Assembly (NCBI RefSeq): GCF_018069925.1
Contig: NZ_JAGPXB010000007.1
Span: 1-64,000, forward strand
Length of the DNA: 64,000 nt
Reading direction: 5' to 3'
DNA from: Flavobacterium erciyesense
GTDB lineage: Bacteria > Bacteroidota > Bacteroidia > Flavobacteriales > Flavobacteriaceae
The notes under the pieces were generated by a model. That model did no database searches. It was not told the DNA's origin and was given only the letters and a program-made list of their open reading frames with translations. Shown here in pieces: positions 53,600 to 63,515 of this stretch (positions within the stretch are counted from its first letter, which is position 1; each line of letters opens with the position of its first letter). Position numbers and translations under genes: made by a program.

Positions 53600-56305
53600 A
53601 TGAATTGCAAAATCATCTTAGCATTACTTTTCATTCCTCTGATTACATTTTCTCAAAAAATAGATCAGTGGAAACATTTAATTGTTACCACAGACAAAAA
53701 ACTATCTTCAAGCTTCTTTTTAACCACTGTTGCTAATGCAGTAAATACTAAACAACAAATAGTAAAACAATTAGACGCAAAATTTTGTATCATATCCGTT
53801 TCAGAAAAATCATCAGCAAAATTTAGGGAACAAATTTATCCAGTTAACAATGATTGGAAACTACCGCAACAAACTTTAAAAAAAAATAAAAAGATCAATT
53901 TCAATCTCTCAACTTCTAACATTGATTTACTACAAGCCACATTAAACAAGCTGCAAATAGCACATATAATTATTGGTAATTATATTGTTTTGCGTACTGA
54001 TTTAAAAACCATACAAAGCCATATTTTGCCATTACCCTTCGTTTTGTCAATCACAACAGAATCCTTTACTCCTACTCTGGAATCTAAAATCAGAGATCAA
54101 AATTTAACTGTAAATCAAATAAACGGGCTTTCAGAAAAATTTCCGCTCATCGAAGGTGCCAATCAAATAATTTCTATTAAAGATGATTTGTTTGACAGAA
54201 CAGATATTGACCTACTCGGAAAATATATTCCGTCTAGTACAGAGTCAGCACAAGTAGGTTCCCATGCTACTGCTATGGCAACTATTTCAGCAGGATTAGG
54301 CAATAGTTCAGCATTAGGTAAAGGTGTTGCGCCTAAGGCTAAAATACAATCCTCTAATTTTAATTCACTTTTTCCTGATCCAATTAATTCCCTACAAGGT
54401 GTAACTGTTCAAAATCATTCGTATGGAACAACTATTGAAAATTTTTATGGTCTACTAGCAAACTCTTACGACAAAAATTTATTTGAAAACACCAGCCTAA
54501 ACCATGTCTTTTCGGCAGGAAACAGAGGAACTGAGGGCTATAAAACCATTACAGGCAACTTTAAAAACTCTAAAAATAGTATTGTAGTTGGTTGTGTAGA
54601 TACTAATGAACAAATACTGCCTTTTTCGTCAAAAGGACCTGCTAATGACGGTCGAATAAAACCCGAAATTGTTGCTTACAGCACAGAAGGTACCTCCAAT
54701 AGCGCAGCCATTACTACTGGAGTTATCGCCTTGATGAACGAACTACATACTGCAAAAAACAAACAGCCGTTACGTAATGATACTGCCAAAGCCATTTTAA
54801 TAAACAGTGCTAAAGATTTAGGCAATAAAGGCCCTGATTATACCTTTGGTTTCGGGAATATAAATGCTACGAAATGCTTGAATACTATAAATGAAAATCG
54901 GATTATATTAGGTAAAATTGGATCCATGCAAACTAACACACATCAAATAGAATTGCCTGCCTCCGCAAAAAATCTAAAAATATCATTAGTTTGGACTGAT
55001 CCAGAAGCGCCTGCCAATAGTACCTTTTGTTTGGTAAATGACCTTGATTTATCTTTAAATTCAGCTACAGAAAATGAATTGCCTTGGATTCTTAATGCAG
55101 CAAATCCAGTAGCTCCTGCAACTAAAGCGCCGGACCATCTCAATACAATCGAACAAATTGAGTTAGCAAATCCTCAGGAGCAAACTTATACTTTGACAGT
55201 AAAAAGTCAGCTTTTACAAAATGATTTTCAAAATTACAGTATCGTTTATGATTATGAATCAGCCGATACCTTTGAATGGTTGTATCCAAAACGCAATGAT
55301 AATTTCCCATTTGATGGAAAAAATCCTTTTCCTTTTAAATGGAAAACCAATCAAACGAATACAATCGGAACATTATCTATAAGCTTCGACAACGGATTAT
55401 CATGGACACCAATTCAAAATAATATCGATATACAAAATCAACGCTATTTGTACTTACCAGCTCAACCCCTTTTTGCGCAAGCTAAACTTAAAATGAAGAT
55501 TAACGAACGAGAATATCTAAGTGATTCCTTTATTTTATCGTACGACTTAAACGTTACCACAACTTTGGCTTGCAGTGGAATTACAGAAATTACTTGGTCT
55601 AATCCACCTACTGTCAACGCTTTCAATATTTATACATTGCGAGACAATAGCTTACAATTTAAAGAGCAAATAACAACTAATACCTACACCTTTACCGATG
55701 CCACAAATTATACGGTAGCACCCGTTTTTACAGGAATTGAGGGCATCAAAAGTGAATCAACTGCAGTCACAACACCTAATACAGATTGTTACTTTGAGTC
55801 GACTCTAGCTGAAATTGAATCAGAAAATCAAATTAAAATTAGCGCTAGTCTTTTTAGTCTTTTTCAAATAAAAAAAATAGAAATACTCAAAACAAAAAAT
55901 AATCAAGAAACTGCTGTAAATACCATCTTAAATATCAATTCAAAAACAATTACCGTAACAGATGACAATCCCGAAATTGGTATTAATCGCTACTTTATAA
56001 GATTAACTTTAACTGATGGAACCGTATTTGACTCGTCCGTATTTGAGACTAATTATTACTTCGAACAGTTATTTTTTGTTACTCCAACCTTAGTTCAAAA
56101 AGACAACAAACTTTTAATTGAAGCTAAATCCGAAGGCGCTAGCGAATTACAACTTTTTAATAGTAGCGGACAATTAATACAAACCAATCCTATTAGTTCA
56201 AAATCCTCAGAAATCACGCTTATTAATTTCACATCTGGCGTATATATTTATAAGCTTATTACCGCTAAAGGCGAGACTCAAACCGGGAAATTGATCAAAA
56301 TCTAG
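53600..56305 (+). CDS. Secreted S8 (subtilisin-type) protease with T9SS type A sorting domain
   Basis: A 901-residue exported serine protease with a short signal peptide (ILALLFIPLITFS). The prodomain region spans about 20-165. The S8 catalytic residues appear as Asp195/196 (ISIKDDLFD), His222 (VGSHATAMAT) and Ser366 (EGTSNSAAI). A jelly-roll-like segment (about 440-550) follows, then further beta domains. The last 70 residues form a type A sorting domain (LQLFNSSGQLIQTNP, then SGVYIYKLITAKGE and GKLIKI), so it is type IX cargo. No clear terminator follows. Confidence 0.9.
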   Translation: MNCKIILALLFIPLITFSQKIDQWKHLIVTTDKKLSSSFFLTTVANAVNTKQQIVKQLDAKFCIISVSEKSSAKFREQIYPVNNDWKLPQQTLKKNKKINFNLSTSNIDLLQATLNKLQIAHIIIGNYIVLRTDLKTIQSHILPLPFVLSITTESFTPTLESKIRDQNLTVNQINGLSEKFPLIEGANQIISIKDDLFDRTDIDLLGKYIPSSTESAQVGSHATAMATISAGLGNSSALGKGVAPKAKIQSSNFNSLFPDPINSLQGVTVQNHSYGTTIENFYGLLANSYDKNLFENTSLNHVFSAGNRGTEGYKTITGNFKNSKNSIVVGCVDTNEQILPFSSKGPANDGRIKPEIVAYSTEGTSNSAAITTGVIALMNELHTAKNKQPLRNDTAKAILINSAKDLGNKGPDYTFGFGNINATKCLNTINENRIILGKIGSMQTNTHQIELPASAKNLKISLVWTDPEAPANSTFCLVNDLDLSLNSATENELPWILNAANPVAPATKAPDHLNTIEQIELANPQEQTYTLTVKSQLLQNDFQNYSIVYDYESADTFEWLYPKRNDNFPFDGKNPFPFKWKTNQTNTIGTLSISFDNGLSWTPIQNNIDIQNQRYLYLPAQPLFAQAKLKMKINEREYLSDSFILSYDLNVTTTLACSGITEITWSNPPTVNAFNIYTLRDNSLQFKEQITTNTYTFTDATNYTVAPVFTGIEGIKSESTAVTTPNTDCYFESTLAEIESENQIKISASLFSLFQIKKIEILKTKNNQETAVNTILNINSKTITVTDDNPEIGINRYFIRLTLTDGTVFDSSVFETNYYFEQLFFVTPTLVQKDNKLLIEAKSEGASELQLFNSSGQLIQTNPISSKSSEITLINFTSGVYIYKLITAKGETQTGKLIKI

Positions 56306-56412
56306 TGGTAAAGTGCTAATGAAATTGCCAAAAAAAGGACCGCAATGAAAAAGCGAGCCTTTCTAAAAACAAATTGGCTAACACCCTATTTTTTACTCTT
56401 TCTAAAATTCAC

Positions 56413-56420
56413 TATTTTTG
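56413..56420 (+). promoter_or_regulatory. -7 element of aguB
   Basis: TATTTTTG, 20 bp before the ATG at 56440. It excludes the in-frame start at 56374. Confidence 0.5.
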
Positions 56421-56439
56421 CAGTCTAAAATTAGAAAGC

Positions 56440-57327
56440 ATGTCAAATAAAAAATACAAAATAGCGGTTATTCAGTTGAATTTGAATGATGTTGCCGAAA
56501 ACAACTTGAAGAAATGCATCAGTTGGGTTCGCGATGCCGCAAAACAAGGAGCAGAAGTTATCTCTTTGCCTGAGTTATACAGCAGTCATTACTTTTGCCA
56601 AAGCGAGGATGTTGAAAATTTTTCGATTGCAGAGCCTTTGTACAGCACTTCTTTTACTGCTTTTAGTGCTTTAGCAAAAGAACTAGGAGTGGTTATTATT
56701 GTTCCTTTTTTCGAAAAAAGAATGGCGGGTATTTATCATAACAGTGCGTACATTATTGATACTGACGGGACAGAAGCTGGCTTGTACCGCAAAATGCATA
56801 TTCCAGACGATCCCGCTTTTTACGAAAAATTTTATTTCACACCAGGTGATTTAGGATTTAAAAACAATCCAACCAAAAAAGGAAATATTGGAACTTTAAT
56901 TTGCTGGGATCAATGGTATCCTGAAGCAGCTCGTTTGACCGCTTTGAAAGGTGCTGAAGTATTGTTTTATCCTACTGCAATTGGGTGGCACCCACAAGAA
57001 AAAGAGCAATATGGCGAAAACCAACACAATGCTTGGATGACTGTAATGAAAGGGCATGCCGTAGCAAATGGTGTGTATGTTGCAGCAGCTAACCGCATTG
57101 GCTTGGAGCAATATTTACCTGACACGGCTGGTATTCAATTTTGGGGTTCCTCATTTATTGCTGGACCGCAAGGAGAAATTTTGGCACAAGCCTCACATGA
57201 TCAAGAAGAAATCCTAATTGCCGAAGTGGATCTTGATTTACAAGAAAACGTTCGTCAAAACTGGCCGTTTTTTAGAGACCGCCGTATTGATGCTTTTGGA
57301 GACATTACAAAAAGAGCCATCGACTAA
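56440..57327 (+). CDS. aguB: N-carbamoylputrescine amidase
   Basis: A 295-residue carbon-nitrogen hydrolase (nitrilase superfamily) that releases putrescine, CO2 and ammonia from N-carbamoylputrescine. The Glu-Lys-Cys triad is visible in SLPELYSSHYF, YRKMHIPDD and LICWDQWYPEAAR. Full family length. The upstream open frame includes the promoter, so the ATG at 56440 (MSNKKYKIAVIQLN) is chosen. Agmatine deiminase, the preceding step, is encoded 1.8 kb downstream on the same strand. Confidence 0.94.
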   Translation: MSNKKYKIAVIQLNLNDVAENNLKKCISWVRDAAKQGAEVISLPELYSSHYFCQSEDVENFSIAEPLYSTSFTAFSALAKELGVVIIVPFFEKRMAGIYHNSAYIIDTDGTEAGLYRKMHIPDDPAFYEKFYFTPGDLGFKNNPTKKGNIGTLICWDQWYPEAARLTALKGAEVLFYPTAIGWHPQEKEQYGENQHNAWMTVMKGHAVANGVYVAAANRIGLEQYLPDTAGIQFWGSSFIAGPQGEILAQASHDQEEILIAEVDLDLQENVRQNWPFFRDRRIDAFGDITKRAID

Positions 57328-57349
57328 ATTTATATTGTAAAAACAAAAC

Positions 57350-57384
57350 AAGCCTGCTAATTTTAAATTCAGCAGGCTTTTTTG
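57350..57384. terminator. Bidirectional terminator
   Basis: AAGCCTGCT (57350-57358) pairs with AGCAGGCTT (57371-57379), flanked by A and T runs, between the convergent aguB and choice-of-anchor I genes. Confidence 0.75.
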
Positions 57385-57403
57385 TTTTAAATAATGACTT
57401 TAT

Positions 57404-58924
57404 TTAATTCAAATCCGGTTGGAAAAATTTCACTACACCATCTCCTTCACTACTTACAACGAGTAAACTTCTTTTAGTTGGACTCTTTGATGCTGGTATA
57501 AAAAGTAAACCTTCTGGTGCATCGCCAGTTTTAAAACTTTGCAAATACTGTGGAACTGATGGGTTAGTAATGTCATAAACCATTACTGTATCTGTTCGTT
57601 CTAAGCCAACAAATAAAATATTTTTATTTCCCATTTTTGCCACCACAACAGCCTCTGGTTCTGAACCTTTGTCATCACTACGTGCATCGTCATAGGTTCC
57701 AAAATCTTGAGAACGTTTATCTAAATCATTTTTGCTATCAAAAACCAAAGCGCCTGAATTTCCGTTCCAGATGGTAAAAGAACGCGCTCCAAAACTAATT
57801 AATTCATCCAAATCACCGTCAGTGTCAGTGTCACCTTCGGTAGCTACTAAATTCAAACGTCCCATTTTAGGATCAGTTTTTAAAGTTACAGCATCAAGGA
57901 AAACAGTTGGATCTAATGATAAGGATTTCAAACGGGTAACATCACTATAGTTATCATATTCTCTAGCGTCACCCTCATTAGCTGTTACAAAATAAGTAGT
58001 TCCGTTTACTGTATAACTGGCAATTGCATCAGGCATGAACAATCCTTTTAATTTCCATGGAGTGAAGGCAATTACATTGTCTCTATCACTTACGTCGATG
58101 CCATTTTCAACGCTATTGAAATCTTTATAACCCAATCCAAAAAGAGCCGTTATGGTTTTGCTAGTCAAATCTACTTTAGCTACTCCATTGTTTTCTTGTA
58201 AAGTGATCCAAGCCGTTTTAGAATCTTCAGATATAGTAACATATTCAGGCTCAATATCTGCTGCAAAAGATTTTGCTTTTTTAGAAATTCGGAATCCTTT
58301 AGCTTTCAAAGTTGTTAATTGATTTTCGAATCCCGAAAAATTTAAAGTTGTCACAGCATAGTTATTGTTTACATCAATAATCGAAATAGTTCCATCAGGA
58401 TCTATAGAATAGTCTGCATTTGGCTCCCCTTCATTGGCCGTCATAATAAATTTCCCATCAGGCGAAAAGGTTATCATATCAGGTAATGCACCAACAGTAA
58501 TTTCTTTAATCAAGGTATAGTCAGACGTTTTAAAAACAATTACTTTTCCATTTCCTTGTTTGTTAGTAGTAGATTCTAATGCAACCGCTAATTTGCCATC
58601 ATAAACAGCCACACTATTTGATGCTCCATTATAAACCGATAAATCAATCACAGCTAATTTTTTAGGACTAGTAGGATCTGATAAATCAATTACATCAATT
58701 TGATTGGTGTTGCTGTTATTTACTGTAAATAATTTTTTACCCACTTCATCATAGGCACTAATTTCAGCAGCACCCGTTCCTCCTATAGCAAGAGAACCGA
58801 TTTCCTTAAAACTTGCAGCATTTTCATTAACGATTAACTCGGGTTCTTGGTTTGCATTCAAATCTTTCTCGCAACCTACCAACACGGCACCGGCAACCAA
58901 GAACATCATAAATTGTTTTTTCAT
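57404..58924 (-). CDS. Choice-of-anchor I family lipoprotein (beta-propeller)
   Basis: A 506-residue protein with a lipoprotein signal (MKKQFMMFLVAGAVLVGC, Cys18) and a seven-bladed-propeller-like repeat structure. Family blocks include EISAYDEVGKKLFTVNN, DMITFSPDGKFIMTANEGEP, PEYVTISEDSKTAWITLQEN and FVTANEGDAREYDNY. This is the choice-of-anchor I family, found with different surface anchors; here the anchor is a lipid. Function unclear, sometimes linked to phosphatase-like proteins. The open frame to 58984 includes the -7 element at 58948-58955, so the ATG at 58924 is used. Confidence 0.88.
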   Translation of the reverse strand: MKKQFMMFLVAGAVLVGCEKDLNANQEPELIVNENAASFKEIGSLAIGGTGAAEISAYDEVGKKLFTVNNSNTNQIDVIDLSDPTSPKKLAVIDLSVYNGASNSVAVYDGKLAVALESTTNKQGNGKVIVFKTSDYTLIKEITVGALPDMITFSPDGKFIMTANEGEPNADYSIDPDGTISIIDVNNNYAVTTLNFSGFENQLTTLKAKGFRISKKAKSFAADIEPEYVTISEDSKTAWITLQENNGVAKVDLTSKTITALFGLGYKDFNSVENGIDVSDRDNVIAFTPWKLKGLFMPDAIASYTVNGTTYFVTANEGDAREYDNYSDVTRLKSLSLDPTVFLDAVTLKTDPKMGRLNLVATEGDTDTDGDLDELISFGARSFTIWNGNSGALVFDSKNDLDKRSQDFGTYDDARSDDKGSEPEAVVVAKMGNKNILFVGLERTDTVMVYDITNPSVPQYLQSFKTGDAPEGLLFIPASKSPTKRSLLVVSSEGDGVVKFFQPDLN

Positions 58925-58947
58925 AATTGTGTGTTTTTTGTTTTTGC

Positions 58948-58955
58948 CAAAACTA
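58948..58955 (-). promoter_or_regulatory. -7 element of the choice-of-anchor I gene
   Basis: TAGTTTTG on the minus strand, 23 bp before the ATG at 58924. Confidence 0.4.
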
Positions 58956-59074
58956 ACACGCAACTGTATTTTTGAAATTAACACAACATTATATAATTAT
59001 TACCAAAACAATCCAGGTTCATTTCAAATGTAAAATCAGTCAATACATAGTTTTCGAGAATGAAGTTGAATGTT

Positions 59075-59082
59075 TATATTTG
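59075..59082 (+). promoter_or_regulatory. -7 element of aguA
   Basis: TATATTTG, 25 bp before the ATG at 59108. It excludes the in-frame ATG at 59060. Confidence 0.5.
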
Positions 59083-59107
59083 CAATCTTTCAAATAATAA
59101 CTTCTTT

Positions 59108-60148
59108 ATGACTACAACTACAAGACGATTTCCTGCAGAGTGGGAAAAACAACAAGGAATGTTACTTTGTTTTCCTCACAATGGAAAAGATTGGCCTGGA
59201 AAATACGAAGCCGTTCAGTGGGCATTTGTTGAATTTATTAAAAAAGTAGCCGCTTTTGAAACCGTTTATTTGGTTGTAGCAGATGAGCAACAAAAGCAAA
59301 AAGTGCAAGAAATGCTAGAGATGGCACATGTTTCAGCCGACTCGATATCTTATATTTTATACAAAACCAATCGCAGTTGGATGCGTGACTCAGGACCAAT
59401 TATCGTATACAATGGTTCTGAAAGAGAAGCTTTAAACTTTAATTTCAACGGTTGGGCCAAATACAAAAACATACAGTTAGATAAATTAGTTCCTGAAAAA
59501 GTAGCCACTCATCTTGGCTTACCGCTAACGCAAGTGGTATACAAAGGAAAACCTGTCATTGTAGAAGGCGGTGCGATTGATGTAAACGGTCGAGGTACTT
59601 TGTTAACTTCTGAAGAATGTTTATTGCATCCAGACATTCAAGTACGAAATGCTGGTTTCACAAAAGAAGATTACGAAGCCGTGTTTAAAGAATATTTAGG
59701 TGTTACCAATGTCATTTGGCTTGGAGACGGAATCGTAGGAGATGATACGCACGGCCATATTGATGATTTGTGCCGCTTTGTCAACGAAGATACCATTGTG
59801 ACTATTGTAGAGACAAATCCAGAAGATAAAAATTACCATGCCCTACAAGACAATTTAAAGCGCTTGCAAAATGCAAAACTAGAAAATGGTAAATCACCAG
59901 TGATTGTAGTGTTGCCAATGCCTAAAAAAGTACTTTTTGACGGACTACAATTACCCGCAAGTTATGCGAATTTTTTAATTTTGAACAACTGCGTTTTAGT
60001 ACCTACATTTAATGACAGTAATGACCGAATTGCATTGAATATTTTATCAGAATGCTTTCCTGATAGAGAAGTTATAGGAATCAGTGCTACTGATTTCATT
60101 TGGGGATTTGGAACTTTGCACTGCTTAAGTCAACAAATTCCACAGTAA
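59108..60148 (+). CDS. aguA: Agmatine deiminase
   Basis: A 346-residue enzyme of the porphyromonas-type peptidylarginine deiminase/agmatine deiminase family. It converts agmatine to N-carbamoylputrescine and ammonia. Conserved blocks: RRFPAEWEKQQGMLLCFPHN, SWMRDSGPIIVY, the VEGGAIDVNGRGTLLTSEEC segment with its Asp/Glu residues (about 152-173), GDDTHGHIDDLCRF with the catalytic His, and the active-site Cys339 in GTLHCLSQ. With aguB it forms a two-step route to putrescine. Start chosen from the promoter position. Confidence 0.94.
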   Translation: MTTTTRRFPAEWEKQQGMLLCFPHNGKDWPGKYEAVQWAFVEFIKKVAAFETVYLVVADEQQKQKVQEMLEMAHVSADSISYILYKTNRSWMRDSGPIIVYNGSEREALNFNFNGWAKYKNIQLDKLVPEKVATHLGLPLTQVVYKGKPVIVEGGAIDVNGRGTLLTSEECLLHPDIQVRNAGFTKEDYEAVFKEYLGVTNVIWLGDGIVGDDTHGHIDDLCRFVNEDTIVTIVETNPEDKNYHALQDNLKRLQNAKLENGKSPVIVVLPMPKKVLFDGLQLPASYANFLILNNCVLVPTFNDSNDRIALNILSECFPDREVIGISATDFIWGFGTLHCLSQQIPQ

Positions 60149-60166
60149 CAATTAAAATTCTAAATA

Positions 60167-60200
60167 AAAATAGGCTGCCTTTATGGGCAGCCTATTTTAC
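60167..60200. terminator. Bidirectional terminator
   Basis: AAAATAGGCTGCC (60167-60179) pairs with GGCAGCCTATTTT (60186-60198), between the convergent aguA and M1 peptidase genes. Confidence 0.8.
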
Positions 60201-60218
60201 TTAATAACAATCAAACTT

Positions 60219-62489
60219 TTATTTTTCCTTAGTAAAAGGAATTTTTTGTCCATCTGGAACCAACATTTCGAAACCATTTAAACTATCGTTGAATTCAAAA
60301 GTCAATCCTGCCAGTTTAGATTCAAACTTGTTTTTACCAATTGGCTCTACACTAAAACTTGGATAACCTGTAATCAATGCATTCAAAACGCCATTTTTCT
60401 CTGTGAAAGTGATTTTAAGCGGAGCCATTTTTGTAGAATAAGTTCCTAAATATCCATCCAAAATCACATCTTTTTCAAGTGTACCAGCAGTTGATGTCCA
60501 GGTATTGTTTTTAGTATTGCTGTCTGGTAAAACGTGGTCTGGATCTAGAGTAATACTCTCAATTTCTTCAGTTGAATTGTGTTTGAAAGACCATGCTTTG
60601 TTACGTTGCCAAATTTCAACTGGTAAATTCACACGTGTAACTTTTCCAGCTTTAGTTTTTACATCTAAGGCTACTGGCATAGCCATTTTTTCGAAGTTTT
60701 CAATGGTAATTACCGCACCTAGTTTAGGATCATTTTTAACGTATTTCACATTATTTATACCTTGATCTAAACGCCAGTTGTATTGAAACCAACCTCTCCA
60801 AAACCAACTTAAATCTTCTCCAGCAACATTTTCAATTGTTCTGAAGAAATCATCTGGTTGTGGGTGTTTAAAAGCCCAACGCTCAATATATGTTTTCAAA
60901 GCCAAGTCAAATCGTTCAGGTCCTAGAACTTGTTCTCTCAAAATTACCAATCCAGAACTTGGTTTAGAGTACGCTAATAAACCAATATTACGTTCCTTCA
61001 TATTGTCAGGAGAACTCATGATAGTTTCTAAATTCGGGCTTGTATACGTTTCAGCTCTCTGGTGCATGTCGGCTTTTGGCTCTTTATATTCACCATTGTT
61101 AAAATCAAGTGAACTTAATGAATTGATAAATGTATTAAAACCTTCATCCATCCAAGCAAACAAACGTTCGTTCGAACCAACAATCATTGGGAACCAAATG
61201 TGTCCGAACTCGTGATCAGTAACTCCCCATAAGTCAGCACCTTTAGACTCCCAACTACAAAATACAATTCCTGGATATTCCATTCCACCCTCATTTCCAG
61301 CGACGTTAATTGCAGCAGGATAAGGATATTCATACCATCTTTTTGAGTAATTTTCAATAGAAGCCTTGGTATATTCTGTAGAGCGTCCCCAAGCTGCATC
61401 ACCAGCACTTTCGATAGGGTACACTGACATTGCTAACGATTTTTTACCGCTTGGCAAATTGATTTTTGCAGCATCTAAAACAAAAGCCGCAGAAGAAGAC
61501 CATGAAAAATCTCGTGAATTTTTAATTTTATAATTCCACGTTTTGGTAGCTGAAGTTGCTGATTTAGCGAGCGCCTCAACCTCTGAAGCAGATCGGATGA
61601 TAACCGTTTTATCGCTTTGTTTTGCTTGTGCCAAACGAGCTTGTTCCGCCGCAGAATAAACAGCAGTTGTGTTTACCAATTCTCCCGAAGCCACAACTAT
61701 GTGGTTTGATGGGGCAGTAATACTTACATCAAAGTCACCATATTCTAGGTAAAACTCAGAAGCTCCCAAGTACGGGTTAGTGTTCCAGCCGCGCACATCA
61801 TCGTACACACACATACGTGGATACCATTGGGCAATTGTGAAGATTTTTCCGTTTTTAGTTTCCAAAACTCCCATTCTATCTGATCCTTCGAAAGGCGCAA
61901 CAAATGAAAATTCAATTTTTACTTTTACAACGCCACCTTTTGCACTCAAAGCTTGAGGTAAAAAAACTTGCATCCTAGTATCAGTGATTACATACTTAGC
62001 TACTGACTCGGTTGTTACTCCTTTATTAGTGCTAAGAATTTTAACCGATTTAATTTTGTGACCTCCGTCAAAAACTTGTCCTTGAGCACCATTTCTACTT
62101 CCTGTTAAGGGGACAACGGCATTTCCACGAGAATCAGCTTTGAATAAATTTTGATCCAAATTCATCCATAAAAAGCCCAATTTATCCGGACTATTATTGG
62201 TATAAGTGATAATTCCCGTACCTGCGATTTCATTTTTTTGCTCATCTAATTTAGCCGTCAATTTGTAATCAGCGCTATTTTGCCAATATTCGGCTCCAGG
62301 TTGACCACTTGCAGAACGAGTATTTGTTCCGTTTTTCGAGTAAAAATGAGGTGCAAAAGCATCATGATAATCATACTTTGAAATCGGTGCTGCTGCTCCA
62401 TTTGCAGGAGCCTGCTGCGCTGACAAAGTATGAACTCCTACAGACAGTAAAGCAACTGGTAGTAGAAATCCTAATTTTAAGTTTTTCAT
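60219..62489 (-). CDS. Exported M1 family metallopeptidase
   Basis: A 756-residue zinc aminopeptidase-like protein with a signal peptide (cleavage near LSAQ, 25). The gluzincin site is HEFGH (426-430) with the third ligand Glu449 in MDEGFNTF. The exopeptidase motif appears as [12 protein letters not shown]-terminal beta domain follows from about residue 590. Family members trim N-terminal residues from peptides; this one should act in the periplasm or be outer-membrane associated. No T9SS sorting domain is seen. Monocistronic. Confidence 0.92.
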   Translation of the reverse strand: MKNLKLGFLLPVALLSVGVHTLSAQQAPANGAAAPISKYDYHDAFAPHFYSKNGTNTRSASGQPGAEYWQNSADYKLTAKLDEQKNEIAGTGIITYTNNSPDKLGFLWMNLDQNLFKADSRGNAVVPLTGSRNGAQGQVFDGGHKIKSVKILSTNKGVTTESVAKYVITDTRMQVFLPQALSAKGGVVKVKIEFSFVAPFEGSDRMGVLETKNGKIFTIAQWYPRMCVYDDVRGWNTNPYLGASEFYLEYGDFDVSITAPSNHIVVASGELVNTTAVYSAAEQARLAQAKQSDKTVIIRSASEVEALAKSATSATKTWNYKIKNSRDFSWSSSAAFVLDAAKINLPSGKKSLAMSVYPIESAGDAAWGRSTEYTKASIENYSKRWYEYPYPAAINVAGNEGGMEYPGIVFCSWESKGADLWGVTDHEFGHIWFPMIVGSNERLFAWMDEGFNTFINSLSSLDFNNGEYKEPKADMHQRAETYTSPNLETIMSSPDNMKERNIGLLAYSKPSSGLVILREQVLGPERFDLALKTYIERWAFKHPQPDDFFRTIENVAGEDLSWFWRGWFQYNWRLDQGINNVKYVKNDPKLGAVITIENFEKMAMPVALDVKTKAGKVTRVNLPVEIWQRNKAWSFKHNSTEEIESITLDPDHVLPDSNTKNNTWTSTAGTLEKDVILDGYLGTYSTKMAPLKITFTEKNGVLNALITGYPSFSVEPIGKNKFESKLAGLTFEFNDSLNGFEMLVPDGQKIPFTKEK

Positions 62490-62651
62490 TGTTTATAATT
62501 TTTTATACAAATTAAATAAAAAAAGAGGAATTTAAGCCTTAAAAACACAATCATTACCAGCTGCATGAATAAAAAAAGTGCTTCAAGCAACTATTAGATA
62601 TTTTATAAATACTTTTACACTATTGCAAATTCTCATTTTAAATCAACTAAC

Positions 62652-63503
62652 GTGATTACAACGCTACAAAATTCAAAACTTACCGTTCAAATCAAGCAGC
62701 TTGGAGCCGAATTATTTTCGATTACAAACTCTGAGGAAAAAGAATACATGTGGGGAGGTGACCCAGCTATTTGGGGAAAGCACGCTCCTATTTTATTCCC
62801 AATTGTTGGAACTTTAAAAAACAACACCTACAATTTTAATGAGCAACAATACCAATTAACACGTCATGGTTTTGCAAGAGATATGCCTTTTGATATCGTA
62901 CAATCGTCAAAAACAGCAGTTACTTTTTCTTTGCAAGCCGATCCAAAAACTTTAGCAGTTTACCCATTCCATTTTGAATTGCAGGTGAGTTACACACTTC
63001 AAAATGCTACTATTCTTGTTGATTACAAAGTGATCAATAAAGGAGAGCATTCGATGCCGTTTGCCATAGGTGCACATCCTGCATTTGCTTTAGAAGATAA
63101 TTTTAACGATTATAGTTTAGTTTTCGAAAAAGAAGAAACTTTGAAATACTTTATTTTGGTCAACGATTTAGTATCTGATCAAACCAAAGTTCTTGCTTCA
63201 AATAATAAAAAAGTAGCATTAGATTATGATTTGTTTGCAAACGACGCTTTGATTTTCAAAACCACTGAATCTAAAGAGCTGACCATCGTACATCAAGAAA
63301 AACCACTTTTAAAAGTAAAATATGCTGGGTTTCCTAATTTAGGCATTTGGACAAAAATAAACGCTCCATTTGTTTGCATTGAACCTTGGTATGGTTATTC
63401 TGATACTCAAACTGCAAATGGTAATTTGTTTGAAAAAGAAGGAATGCAAAAACTTAATGCAAATCAATCTTTTACGGCACAATATCAAATTGAAATACTT
63501 TAA
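62652..63503 (+). CDS. Aldose 1-epimerase family protein (LacX-like)
   Basis: A 283-residue galactose-mutarotase-fold protein of the LacX/YeaD-like branch. Motifs: QLGAELFSITN, GKHAPILFPIVG, the Arg/His pair in LTRHGFARDM, AIGAHPAF, and the acidic residue in VCIEPWYGYSD. The start codon is GTG at 62652 (the longest N-terminus, matching the family MITTLQ start). Cytoplasmic; likely acts on a phosphorylated or free sugar anomer, substrate unknown. A GNAT gene follows after 12 bp, so the two may be co-transcribed. Confidence 0.9.
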   Translation: MITTLQNSKLTVQIKQLGAELFSITNSEEKEYMWGGDPAIWGKHAPILFPIVGTLKNNTYNFNEQQYQLTRHGFARDMPFDIVQSSKTAVTFSLQADPKTLAVYPFHFELQVSYTLQNATILVDYKVINKGEHSMPFAIGAHPAFALEDNFNDYSLVFEKEETLKYFILVNDLVSDQTKVLASNNKKVALDYDLFANDALIFKTTESKELTIVHQEKPLLKVKYAGFPNLGIWTKINAPFVCIEPWYGYSDTQTANGNLFEKEGMQKLNANQSFTAQYQIEIL

Positions 63504-63515
63504 ATTTTCATTCTC

